A stretch of 10,562 nucleotides of DNA from JBCCSZ01 sp039199225 (GCA_039199225.1 JBCCSZ010000277.1:1-10562), one strand, 5' to 3'. Shown: positions 1-7,504, counted from the stretch's first letter. Numbers and translations are program-made. The notes: a model not told the origin generated them from the letters alone.

Positions 1-3000
1 GTCAGCTTCGATGCCAGCACTTCTTCCGACCAAGATGGCGACGAACTGACGTTCCGCTGGGACTTGGGAGATGGCAATACGGCTTTCGGCGAAAAGATCA
101 ACCATATTTATACAACAGCAGCTAGCTACACCGTAAGGCTGACAGTGGATGATGGAGAAGGACAAAACACAACTTCGCAAATCATTGAGGTGTTGGAAGT
201 TCCGAATAAGCCGCCGACCGCTGATTTTACAGCTTCGACGACCAGCGGCGAAGCCCCTTTGCCTGTGCGTTTTGACGCCAGTGCATCATCGGATGAAGAT
301 GGCGACGAACTGTCTTTCCAATGGGATTTTGGCGATGGCAATACCGCCACTGGTGAAAAAGTCGACCACCTATACCAATCTGCTGGAAGCTATACGGTTA
401 CCCTCCTTGTAAGCGACCAGGAGGACGAAGCCAGTAGCAGCCTGAGCATTGTTGTCTCTGAGCCGAGCAACTATGTAATCATCGACGGCACCTATTCTAT
501 CTACAATCCATTGAAAGGACAAAATGCTGTCAATCCAGCTTGGGACAATTTAAATGTCCGACTGTTTTCTTCCTTGGTGATCTTCGACGACCACAAATGG
601 ACTTTCGAACACATCGGGCAAGGAAAGCATCGCATTCAAAATGTCGAAAGCAAACAATTTCTGAGTGCGGCCAGCAATGCCTGCGCAGAGGGGGTCAACC
701 TGTTTTCTTCTGCCAACATCAATGCCGATAATGGCCTGTGGTTCATCGAAGCTGTGGGAGATAAGTACTTGCTCCGCCCGGCTTTTTGCGATGACTTTGT
801 CCTGGCTTCCCGCGCCGGCGCACCCAACATCTCTCTACTGCCCCTAGACGTCGATGACGCCCTTCAGCAGTGGGAATTGATTTCCGTCGATCAACCCGAC
901 AGCCGCATCGAAGTCAATGGCTCTTTCTTCCTCCAAAGCAAAGTCAACGACCTACATGCCATCGCAGCCGAGGGTAGCTTGCAGGTGGAGATGGCACCAA
1001 GCGCCAATCCAAGCAACCGTCATTTGTGGGTATTCGAGCGCATCGGACGGTTCCGGCACACCATCCGCAATGTCCAAACCAACAACTATCTTTTTGTGGA
1101 AAATGGGGAATGTGGCAATGGATACAGTGTGCTTTCCGCTGAAAAACTCGATGGTAACAATGGCATTTGGTATGTCGCCAAAAGAGGCGAAGACATCTAT
1201 CTCATCCCGGCTTATTGTACCTCTAGGGTCATGGATCTGATGGCAAATGCTACGGGCGCCCAGATTGAAACTTATGACATCACCGATGTCAACCAGCACT
1301 GGGAATTGATCCCGCAAAGCGTTCAGCCCAACCAGCCACCCGTAGCGGCCTTCACCAGTTCGACTACCAATGGAGAGGCTCCCCTGCCCGTCCGTTTCGA
1401 TGCCAGTACCTCTACAGATGCAGATGGCGATGCATTGACTTTTCAGTGGGCCTTCGGAGATGGGAATACGGCCACAGGCGAGACCGTCAATCACGCCTAC
1501 CAATCTGCCGGAACCTACACCGTTACCCTCACGGTGAGCGACCAGCAAGATCAGTCCACTGCAAGCCAGACCATCGTCGTTGAAGAGCCAGCCAATTACC
1601 TCATCATTGATGGTACCTATTCCATCCACAATTCGGCCAGAGGACAAAATGCCGTGAATCCTGCTTGGGACAACCTCAATGTCAGGCTGTTTTCCTCCTT
1701 GGTCATCTTCGATGATCACAAATGGACCTTTGAACACGTTGGACAAGGCAAACACACCATTGTAAACCGGGAAAGCAATCAATTTTTGAGTGCCGAGACT
1801 GCTGATTGCGAAGATGGTATCAACCTGTATTCTTCCTCTGCACCCGAGGCAGAAAATGGCCTTTGGTACATAGAGGCGGTGGGCCAGCAGTTTTTGCTCA
1901 GACCCACTTTCTGTCGGGATTATGTTCTCGGTTTCCGCTCCAACTCCCCCAACATTAGCTTGATCCCATTTGATGCCAGTGATGCCTTCCAGCAATGGGA
2001 ATTGATCTCTGTTGATCAACCCGATAGCCGCATTGAAATCAATGGTTCTTTTTTCATCCAAAGCAAGGCCAACGACCTACAAGCCATCGCGGCCAGTGGC
2101 GGCTTAGAGGTGGCAATGGCACCTGAGAACGCCATAGCTGGCAAACACAAATGGCTATTTGAAAGCATCGGAAGATTCAAACATACCATCCGCAATTTGG
2201 AAACGGGAAATTACCTCTTTGTGGAAAATGGTGGTTGCAGCAATGGATTCAGTATCCTGTCTTCACCGGATGTCGTGCGCAGCAATGGCGTTTGGTATGT
2301 GGCCAAAAAAGGCGATGACTTTTACCTCATCCCGGCTTATTGCACCTCCAGAGTTATGGATCAAATGGACGATGCCTCTGCTTCTCAAATTGAGACCTAC
2401 GACATTGCGGATGTCAACCAACGCTGGGCGTTGATCAATGCTGGCGGCAGCACGCAATTTAGGGCGAGTCACTTTGTCAACGAATTAACGGCTACACCCA
2501 TCTTCGGTAAAAAGTCCGAATTGAGCTACTATACCTATCAAAACGATGCCCGCCCGGTACATCGCTACACCTTCCAGCACATGATGGAAGAAGATGAAGA
2601 TTTCGTGGATATAGGTGTGATAAATGCAAACGATCAATACGGAGCGCAGCGAATCAACTATGTACATGATAAAGCAAAAGTTGGTCGCAATTACTACCGC
2701 GTAAAAGTAGAATATGCAGATGGTACGGTAAGCTATTCGCCATTCAGAATGGTATCTTTCGAAACAGGACTGGATCAATTAAAAATCAGCATTGCTCCCA
2801 ATCCAACACAAGAGGTACTGAATGTAGACCTATCGAATTTCATGGACAAACCCATTCATTATTTCATCAGCTCCCTAAGTGGAAAAGTAGTAATGCACGG
2901 GCAGTTTAGCAAAGATCACGGGGAGGTGGAAGTCGTGCGATTGAGCGAAGTGAAGAATGGCGATTACATCATCTATCTTCGTCCGGAAAGCCACCGAGAA

Positions 3001-3036
3001 ATTCCGATACAGTTTGTCATTCTAAAAAATTATTGA
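1..3036 (+). CDS. Large secreted PKD / beta-trefoil repeat protein with T9SS sorting tail (5' end missing)
   Basis: The frame is open from base 1, so the gene starts upstream; the TTG at 64 is an internal Leu codon. Order seen: a truncated PKD domain (1-198), PKD (202-465), two beta-trefoil-like units (469-900, 901-1311), PKD (1327-1590), two more trefoil-like units (1594-2025, 2026-2436), a linker with beta-rich 'NYYRVKVEY..G' character (2440-2770), and a T9SS type A-like C-terminal domain (about 2779-3033, beginning with the 'APNPTQ' motif). PKD domains show the 'FDAS.S.D.DGD', 'W.FGDGN.ATGE' and 'Y..AG.YTVTL.V.D' signatures. Trefoil-like units end in 'W.LI' and carry 'H.W.FE.IG..KH.I.N' strands typical of ricin-like or fascin-like folds; the exact family is inferred. 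The tail implies export by T9SS and cell-surface attachment. The trefoils suggest binding of carbohydrate or another polymer (inference). Whether an enzyme domain lies upstream cannot be seen. Confidence 0.9.
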   Translation, partial: VSFDASTSSDQDGDELTFRWDLGDGNTAFGEKINHIYTTAASYTVRLTVDDGEGQNTTSQIIEVLEVPNKPPTADFTASTTSGEAPLPVRFDASASSDEDGDELSFQWDFGDGNTATGEKVDHLYQSAGSYTVTLLVSDQEDEASSSLSIVVSEPSNYVIIDGTYSIYNPLKGQNAVNPAWDNLNVRLFSSLVIFDDHKWTFEHIGQGKHRIQNVESKQFLSAASNACAEGVNLFSSANINADNGLWFIEAVGDKYLLRPAFCDDFVLASRAGAPNISLLPLDVDDALQQWELISVDQPDSRIEVNGSFFLQSKVNDLHAIAAEGSLQVEMAPSANPSNRHLWVFERIGRFRHTIRNVQTNNYLFVENGECGNGYSVLSAEKLDGNNGIWYVAKRGEDIYLIPAYCTSRVMDLMANATGAQIETYDITDVNQHWELIPQSVQPNQPPVAAFTSSTTNGEAPLPVRFDASTSTDADGDALTFQWAFGDGNTATGETVNHAYQSAGTYTVTLTVSDQQDQSTASQTIVVEEPANYLIIDGTYSIHNSARGQNAVNPAWDNLNVRLFSSLVIFDDHKWTFEHVGQGKHTIVNRESNQFLSAETADCEDGINLYSSSAPEAENGLWYIEAVGQQFLLRPTFCRDYVLGFRSNSPNISLIPFDASDAFQQWELISVDQPDSRIEINGSFFIQSKANDLQAIAASGGLEVAMAPENAIAGKHKWLFESIGRFKHTIRNLETGNYLFVENGGCSNGFSILSSPDVVRSNGVWYVAKKGDDFYLIPAYCTSRVMDQMDDASASQIETYDIADVNQRWALINAGGSTQFRASHFVNELTATPIFGKKSELSYYTYQNDARPVHRYTFQHMMEEDEDFVDIGVINANDQYGAQRINYVHDKAKVGRNYYRVKVEYADGTVSYSPFRMVSFETGLDQLKISIAPNPTQEVLNVDLSNFMDKPIHYFISSLSGKVVMHGQFSKDHGEVEVVRLSEVKNGDYIIYLRPESHREIPIQFVILKNY
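202..1326 (+). repeat. Tandem coding module, copy A (375 codons): PKD + two trefoil-like units
   Basis: This is the first copy of a module that recurs at an offset of exactly 1125 bases. Anchors were checked by position: PNKPP at 202 against PNQPP at 1327, NY.IIDGTYSI at 469 against 1594, the Cys codons at 682, 787, 1111 and 1216 against 1807, 1912, 2236 and 2341, and the Trp codon at 1300 against 2425. No net indel lies between the copies. Inside the module the two trefoil-like units are themselves related, 143 residues apart when measured between equivalent Cys codons. Confidence 0.9.
1327..2436 (+). repeat. Tandem coding module, copy B: PKD + two trefoil-like units
   Basis: This second copy stays in register with copy A to about 2436, where copy A's sequence runs into the next PKD domain and copy B instead enters the C-terminal linker. 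DNA identity has drifted, with many silent differences, while protein similarity stays high. That points to an old duplication kept under selection rather than a recent or assembly-made one (inference). Confidence 0.88.
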
Positions 3037-3086
3037 TGCATCCAAAAATACCAAATTGAATCTGACGTAAATTGATTCGGAAAAAA

Positions 3087-3593
3087 ATGAAAACTTTGAA
3101 CTGCCTTTGCCTTTTGATATTTTTTTGTAGCAGTGGCATCCTTTATGGACAGGACCATTCACTGACTACTAAAAAGAATGTGGTACAGAAGGCACACGAT
3201 CGCAAAGTGCAGGTAGAGGAGTTCATCAACACCGACAAAAGTATTTTTAAGGCGATGATCTACACGGTTGACAAAAGAGCAGTTGTCGGCCGGACGCATC
3301 ATTGGTTTTTTAAATTGGCCGATCAAAACGGGCAGGCCCTCAACTATGCCAACATCCAAGTCAAGGGCTATTTGAAAGCAGATCCAAAAATAAAGTTTAC
3401 TTATCAGGGAGGTGTTTTTCCGATGTGCAATGAAGGAAAATACATCATCGGTTTTGTGAAAGTACATCAAAGTGGCACTTGGGTTTTGGAAGCCACCATC
3501 GACAATTTTGGCGCAACGGATCAACTCGTCTATGAAATAGAAATACCCGATCAGGACTCAAGGCCATCAGCAGATTTACAGATAAATCCTTAA
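3087..3593 (+). CDS. Exported small protein with YtkA/FixH-like domain
   Basis: 168 residues. The ATG at 3087 is preferred over the in-frame TTG at 3072 because it places a clean signal peptide at the N-terminus: MKTLN, then a hydrophobic core to about residue 20, with cleavage probably near Gly21-Gln22. The Cys at 14 is not in a good lipobox. Residues about 62-155 read like the YtkA/FixH immunoglobulin-like fold: 'VGRTHHWFFKLADQNG', a central 'A.IQVKGYLK', then 'EGKYIIGFVKVHQSGTWVLEATID'. In known relatives this fold occurs in periplasmic proteins linked to copper or oxidase assembly, but no Met/His metal cluster stands out here, so that role should not be assumed. The gene lies 50 bp after the T9SS protein with no clear terminator between, so cotranscription is likely. 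The domain call is by eye. Confidence 0.75.
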   Translation: MKTLNCLCLLIFFCSSGILYGQDHSLTTKKNVVQKAHDRKVQVEEFINTDKSIFKAMIYTVDKRAVVGRTHHWFFKLADQNGQALNYANIQVKGYLKADPKIKFTYQGGVFPMCNEGKYIIGFVKVHQSGTWVLEATIDNFGATDQLVYEIEIPDQDSRPSADLQINP

Positions 3594-3596
3594 AAA

Positions 3597-3641
3597 AGTC
3601 AAACCACCTATTTTCAAAAACATCTGTTAAAATGTTTGACT
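3597..3641 (+). other. Imperfect stem-loop just after the YtkA-like gene
   Basis: AGTCAAAC (3597-3604) pairs with GTTTGACT (3634-3641), and inside it ATTTT (3610-3614) pairs with AAAAT (3629-3633). This leaves a 5-nt bulge and a 14-nt loop. It starts 3 bases after the stop codon at 3593, where a terminator would sit, but no U-run follows on the plus strand. The right arm also supplies the TTTGAC of a promoter-like site, so it could instead be an operator. Confidence 0.35.
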
Positions 3642-3665
3642 ATCTGAAATAATAAATCTATTTTG
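3635..3665 (+). promoter_or_regulatory. Possible Bacteroidota-type promoter
   Basis: TTTGAC at 3635-3640 (TTG at 3636-3638) is followed 20 bases later by TATTTTG at 3659-3665. The Bacteroidota consensus is TTG, then 17-23 bases, then TAnnTTTG; this -7 box is one base shorter inside, so the match is good but not perfect. Transcription would start near 3671 and read into the structured gap upstream of the 4082-7504 cluster. Confidence 0.35.
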
Positions 3666-3693
3666 CGCCTGTATCTAACAATAATAATTTGCT

Positions 3694-3798
3694 ATGAAAA
3701 ATTCCGAGCGTCTAAAAACGCCCAGTCTTTACGAACTGGGATCATCTCCTTTTAAATCAATTTTATATCCTTTCCACAATCATTATTCTCCTACATAA
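3694..3798 (+). CDS. Possible 34-codon small ORF
   Basis: An ATG at 3694 opens a frame of 34 codons ending in TAA at 3796-3798. The product begins MKNSERLKTPSLYELG and has no membrane segment or recognisable motif. Support is only positional: the ATG lies about 23 bases after the predicted start of the 3635-3665 promoter, behind an A/T-rich stretch like those before real Bacteroidota starts. A small hairpin, CCCAGT (3721-3726) with ACTGGG (3735-3740), lies inside it. A chance ORF of this length is quite possible. Confidence 0.2.
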   Translation: MKNSERLKTPSLYELGSSPFKSILYPFHNHYSPT

Positions 3799-3859
3799 CT
3801 ATATGAAGTATCTTCATTCCAATTGATGAGATTCACCCTCATCTTTATTGATTATAGTC

Positions 3860-3910
3860 GTAATTATTTACATTTTTATAGGTGAGTATAAGGATGTAAA
3901 AAATAATTAC
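3860..3910 (+). other. 21-bp RNA stem-loop with GGUGAG hexaloop
   Basis: Bases 3860-3880 pair with 3887-3910. Ten consecutive pairs (GTAATTATTT with AAATAATTAC) are followed by a three-base A bulge at 3898-3900 and eleven more pairs, closing on the loop GGTGAG (3881-3886). Two pairs are G-U wobbles (3874 with 3893, 3875 with 3892) that would be A-C mismatches in the opposite transcript, so the structure fits a plus-strand RNA better. It lies 171 bases before the lipoprotein start. It could be a leader regulatory structure, a small RNA or a processed element. No run of U follows, so it is not a standard terminator. No known riboswitch class was recognised. Confidence 0.5.
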
Positions 3911-4014
3911 TGCGATATTTCATGCACGCCATTTACGAGTATAAAACAAGTCGAGGTTACTACTCCTTTTTTAGTTTAAACATTACTTTTTCATAGACTT
4001 TTATTTCACAATCT

Positions 4015-4044
4015 CAATTTCGATCTAAGACCATTTCGAAATTG
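4015..4044. promoter_or_regulatory. 9-bp perfect inverted repeat upstream of the three-gene cluster
   Basis: CAATTTCGA (4015-4023) and TCGAAATTG (4036-4044) are perfect inverted arms around 12 bases. The right arm covers the TTG of a possible promoter, so the site is placed like a repressor or activator binding site for the genes from 4082. The binding protein is unknown. The centre does not resemble the operator found near the LacI-family gene at 7955-7970. Confidence 0.4.
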
Positions 4045-4069
4045 CAGGCATGTATTATTTCTAACTTTT
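4042..4069 (+). promoter_or_regulatory. Possible promoter of the three-gene cluster
   Basis: TTG at 4042-4044, 17 bases, then TAACTTTT at 4062-4069, which matches TAnnTTTG in all but the last base. The predicted start would be near 4075, leaving a leader of only a few bases before the ATG at 4082. A longer transcript from upstream that includes the 3860-3910 stem-loop is an alternative. Confidence 0.35.
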
Positions 4070-4081
4070 AAATATATTTCT

Positions 4082-4933
4082 ATGAAAAGTAAAATGTTTT
4101 CATTGAAAGCATTGGCCATGCCTTTGCTTATCCTCACCCTCTACAGCTGTTCCAATGACAGCTTGACAGAGTCCGTACAACCAGGCCGAGATGCCATGAC
4201 GCGAAGCCTACAAAATTGCGCCCTTTCTATAAGTGCGCAAGTCGAAACAACCACATGGGTCGAACCCTTAGACCCAACAGACACCGACCTACTGGAAAGA
4301 CAAGACGAGGTCCTCAGTTTACCAAAAACGGTGAAATGCCATTTTGAATCTTGCATTGAAAGCAATGGTCATCGGAAAGAGGTCATCCAAATGCTGCCTC
4401 CAGAATACCCGATCACCTACCCTGATGACGCAGCGGGTGGTAGCTCTGTCAAGGCTTTCGATCGCGCAGAAGTCGATGGAAATTCCGTTACCTTTTACGA
4501 CGAATCAGGCGATGTCATTCACTCAGATGTTACAGAAGGCGAAGTCGAATTTTATACCAGTATCATTGACGGCTTAAGCGAGTTTCAAGCCCTTACACCG
4601 GAAGGGATGGATATGCTGATTGATGTACTGGTAGAAAAAGGTTTTCAAATCCAAGAGCCGGAAGGTGGCAATATATTTTTCTTGACACACACCTACGAAG
4701 ATGGTTCCTCCTCAAAAGTAATTCTGGACAAAAACTACCAGACGATCCGAGGACAGGAAAACTACGACAACAGCGGCGAATTGGAATCATCCCACTACTT
4801 CAAAATGGAAGGTCCTGCTGATCAGCCAATCATTACCGGACACAGTTACACGACTACTTTCGAATCGCCCTTCAGCGAAGTAAAGCTAGCCATCAGACGA
4901 CACTCCATTATCAGCAATTTCACACTCAACTAA
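4082..4933 (+). CDS. Lipoprotein of unknown function, first gene of envelope cluster
   Basis: 283 residues. The N-terminus MKSKMFSLK plus a hydrophobic stretch runs into L-Y-S-Cys23, followed by SND: a lipoprotein signal peptide with an acceptable lipobox. The mature protein is acidic and soluble, with Cys at 46, 86 and 91. Residues about 130-260 look like repeated beta-hairpins, for example 'VDGNSVTFYDESGDVIHSD' and 'GQENYDNSGELESSHYF', separated by a helix near 170-187 (TPEGMDMLIDVLVEKG). I do not recognise a family. The stop is 10 bases before the hydrolase-like gene, which implies cotranscription. It may serve as a surface or periplasmic partner of the two downstream products (inference). 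The ATG is the only sensible start, since it is needed for the signal peptide. Confidence 0.82.
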   Translation: MKSKMFSLKALAMPLLILTLYSCSNDSLTESVQPGRDAMTRSLQNCALSISAQVETTTWVEPLDPTDTDLLERQDEVLSLPKTVKCHFESCIESNGHRKEVIQMLPPEYPITYPDDAAGGSSVKAFDRAEVDGNSVTFYDESGDVIHSDVTEGEVEFYTSIIDGLSEFQALTPEGMDMLIDVLVEKGFQIQEPEGGNIFFLTHTYEDGSSSKVILDKNYQTIRGQENYDNSGELESSHYFKMEGPADQPIITGHSYTTTFESPFSEVKLAIRRHSIISNFTLN

Positions 4934-4943
4934 AAACAAAGTT

Positions 4944-6302
4944 ATGAACTCTATAAAAAATCATTTCAGCAAAAATCCCTATTCATTTTACCTGACGCTG
5001 TTGATGCTGTTGACACTTTCGTCCTCCGCATTGGCACAACGCAATACCATTTGGATGATGGGGCTCTCCCCTACCTCCGATTCCTGGGGACCAACCCAAA
5101 ATCAGTTTGCACTCGACGGCTATCAGTTCAATGACCTAATCAATTCGACCTACCTACCTGCAACAGGTATCAACAGTGCGGTCGGTCAAGTTGAAAATTT
5201 GATCAACAACCAATCAAATATTTTAGGAATAGCACACGATTATGGCGGCATTGTATTGCGCGAATTGCAATTGCAAAACCCAAATATCTCTGCCATGATT
5301 TTGGATGGAGTCCCCAATCAAGGCTCCGTAGGCATCAGTCTATTGATCGACGACCAGGGCGTCGGATTTGAAACCTCGGCCGAACAATTGGTCGATGCCA
5401 TTCAAAATATAAAGTCAGGCGACGAGTGCAAAGACTGCCAAGTCGTTGAAGCTTTTGAAAGATGGATTAAGGATGTAAAAAAGGGCAAATCAGCTTATGA
5501 GGAAGTCCTTCCAAACAGCCCAAGAATTCAAAACCTCGATCCTCCGACCGTTCCCTTCGCCATTTTGTGGGGCAACCAAAAAGACGTTGCCGTATCGCTA
5601 CCAAGCTTTTTATCCTCCATCGGATTTCCTGCTTCACAAACCGACGAATATACCACTTGCTACCGAGGAGCGCTCGCAAGAGCGCGACAAGAAGCAAAGG
5701 ATAAATTTACCATCAGCACCATCAGAAATACAAGTGGATTGTTTAAAAACATCTTTAGTGCAGTAGGCAGCATCATCAAAGACCCCAAAACGGGAAATGT
5801 CTTTAAAGAAATCGGCAACTTTATCGATAATACCGTAAAAAGTATAACGGATAGAATTACGGCCATCAGAGAAAAAGACCGAGAATTGGCCCGCATCTTA
5901 AGATGTGAAATGGCCAACCAACTTTTGGCGACGGAGTGGGAATTACTGCTGATTGAAAATACAGCCATTGAAGAAGAGGAATTCGTCATTCCCGACGAAG
6001 CACTCCATCGCGCTTGCATAGACGATTGCGAAGAAAGAAATTATTACGATGGCTACAATACAGACTGTAATGATTTTTGTGATGGCATTCTCGGAATGAC
6101 ATATACCAAAACCCTATACAAAACGCAACCCAACGATGGTGTGCTCCTGAGAGACGAACAACTACTCGATGGCGCCTCCGCCGTTTACGAGTTGGTCAAC
6201 ACCAATCACCTGCAAGAGGTAGATCTGAATCTGCCCCCTGTCAAAGAGGCTTTTACAGACCTTTTTAATGGCAATGCAGGCGCTGCGTTTTCCCTTCAAT
6301 AA
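4944..6302 (+). CDS. Secreted alpha/beta-hydrolase (lipase/PGAP1-like) with Asp at the nucleophile position
   Basis: 452 residues. A signal peptide ends near residue 32 (LTLSSSALAQ). The hydrolase core follows: strand plus 'MMGLSPTSDSW' (residues 39-48), where lipases usually have HG; the nucleophile elbow 'ILGIAHDYGGIVLREL' with Asp99 where GHSxGG lipases have Ser; 'ILDGVPNQGSVG' (119-130), like the PNQG turn of lipases; 'VPFAILWGNQKD' with Asp214, a candidate acid; and 'NHLQEV' with His422, a candidate base. Between Asp214 and His422 lies a large insertion of about 200 residues, helical and partly amphipathic (265-345), with a Cys cluster at 358, 362, 375 and 379; further Cys occur at 162, 165, 239 and 321. 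Epoxide hydrolases and dehalogenases use Asp in a G-H-D-W-G elbow, so an Asp-nucleophile enzyme or a dead lipase fold are both possible. The fold call is by eye. Confidence 0.8.
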   Translation: MNSIKNHFSKNPYSFYLTLLMLLTLSSSALAQRNTIWMMGLSPTSDSWGPTQNQFALDGYQFNDLINSTYLPATGINSAVGQVENLINNQSNILGIAHDYGGIVLRELQLQNPNISAMILDGVPNQGSVGISLLIDDQGVGFETSAEQLVDAIQNIKSGDECKDCQVVEAFERWIKDVKKGKSAYEEVLPNSPRIQNLDPPTVPFAILWGNQKDVAVSLPSFLSSIGFPASQTDEYTTCYRGALARARQEAKDKFTISTIRNTSGLFKNIFSAVGSIIKDPKTGNVFKEIGNFIDNTVKSITDRITAIREKDRELARILRCEMANQLLATEWELLLIENTAIEEEEFVIPDEALHRACIDDCEERNYYDGYNTDCNDFCDGILGMTYTKTLYKTQPNDGVLLRDEQLLDGASAVYELVNTNHLQEVDLNLPPVKEAFTDLFNGNAGAAFSLQ

Positions 6303-6316
6303 AACGAAACGAACCA

Positions 6317-7504
6317 GTGACTTATAGTTCATTGCAGCAACACGTGATTGGCCTAATCGCGTGTTGTTGCCTTGCGATAATGGGATCGGGCTGTACCAAG
6401 GATGTCAATTGGAAAACCCCCGATCTGGCTTGGGAAAAACCCTCTCCGCAAGGAGCAGGCATCTATCCCATTTACTGTAATGGCGCCGTACTGCTGTCTT
6501 CCTACACAGATGGACAATTGTGCATAGAAAAAATTTCCCTAAAAAATGGTCGCCACCAATGGCAGTGGTGCGATAGTGAGAAAGTGATCCCAAATTTGTA
6601 TTACAATCTGCAACCGTATCTGGGTAAAAAGGTACTCATCATTCCTGCCAAAAATCATACGGTCGCCATCGATGTAAAAAGCGGTCGAGAAAAATGGCGC
6701 CACCAATTGTTCGATGCAGCAGAAGCACATCTGGAAGCTTGTGGCAATAAAGCTTTGAGAACTTTTTACGATCAAAAAAATAAAATGGCAAGAGTGGTGG
6801 CGTTCGAGCGTCAATCCGGAAACTACCAACAGCTTTTTGAATATCCTCTCAGCGATTCTGCAAAAACGTTTTTGCGGACGCCTGTCCCCATCGTCTCAAA
6901 GCAAGACACGAGCTATCTGTCCGCTTTGCTGGTGTATACTTTTCAGAAACAGACGACAGAAAATGCCATCTTGTCGTGGCGGACTTCCAAACCCGATACG
7001 TTCAGCAAAGCCCCCATTTATCCAGACAATACAAATGGTTATGGCATCAGCAAACAAGCCATTGTCGATGAAGGTAGCACTTATTGGATTGCCTCCAATG
7101 AGATCATTCGTTGGGAGGCGGAAAAGGAGGAGGTTGTCTGGCGTACCGATCTGCCCCGCGATATGTTGACCTCCCGCCCCAAGCTGATCGACCAATCAAT
7201 CTACTATGCTGGCGAAGATGGCGTCCTCTATGCTGTGAATACCGCCGATGGCAAGCTGCAATGGTCCACAAAGATCAGCGGCACACCGAGCAGGGTATTT
7301 TACCACAAAGACGTACTGGCTGTTGTGGGAGGAGGTGATGGCTTATTATACTTAATCAATGCAACCAATGGACAATTAATAGACAAAAAAACGGCTCATG
7401 GACACCAACTGTCCAGTGGCATCCATTTTCAGCGGCCCATGTATTTGGGGCAGGATCATTTGCTGGTGAACGACTCCAAAAGATGGTTGTGTTACAAACT
7501 TTAG
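6317..7504 (+). CDS. PQQ-type beta-propeller lipoprotein
   Basis: 395 residues from a GTG start at 6317, 14 bases after the hydrolase stop; a second in-frame GTG at 6344 is a possible start. No usable ATG lies early enough. The N-terminus is hydrophobic and ends in MGSG-Cys26-TKD, probably a lipoprotein signal, although Gly at -3 is unusual; LIAC at 13-16 fits the lipobox but sits very close to the start. The rest shows PQQ/WD40-like blades: 'AIDVKSGREKW' (117-127), 'EIIRWEAEKEEVVWRTDLP' (262-280), 'GEDGVLYAVNTADGKLQW' (299-316) and 'GGGDGLLYLINATNGQL' (338-354). This is the BamB/PQQ_2 style of propeller, usually a protein-binding scaffold; enzyme residues for PQQ use are not evident. It closes the three-gene unit, and its likely role is to hold partners at the membrane (inference). 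Confidence 0.85.
   Translation: MTYSSLQQHVIGLIACCCLAIMGSGCTKDVNWKTPDLAWEKPSPQGAGIYPIYCNGAVLLSSYTDGQLCIEKISLKNGRHQWQWCDSEKVIPNLYYNLQPYLGKKVLIIPAKNHTVAIDVKSGREKWRHQLFDAAEAHLEACGNKALRTFYDQKNKMARVVAFERQSGNYQQLFEYPLSDSAKTFLRTPVPIVSKQDTSYLSALLVYTFQKQTTENAILSWRTSKPDTFSKAPIYPDNTNGYGISKQAIVDEGSTYWIASNEIIRWEAEKEEVVWRTDLPRDMLTSRPKLIDQSIYYAGEDGVLYAVNTADGKLQWSTKISGTPSRVFYHKDVLAVVGGGDGLLYLINATNGQLIDKKTAHGHQLSSGIHFQRPMYLGQDHLLVNDSKRWLCYKL

Noticed and set aside
952..2061. Open minus-strand frame of 369 codons opposite the repeat protein
   Set aside because: It lies wholly antisense to the PKD/trefoil gene, whose domains are clear. The internal duplication copies the same stop-free antisense stretch, which explains its length. 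Its product shows no domain or signal.
3072..3086. TTG start five codons upstream for the YtkA-like gene
   Set aside because: The ATG at 3087 gives a normal signal peptide with Lys at position 2, and no ribosome site favours the TTG.
3803..3817. ATGAAG-TAT-CTTCAT palindrome in the gap
   Set aside because: Six-base arms in AT-rich DNA are common by chance, and it is not aligned with any promoter element.
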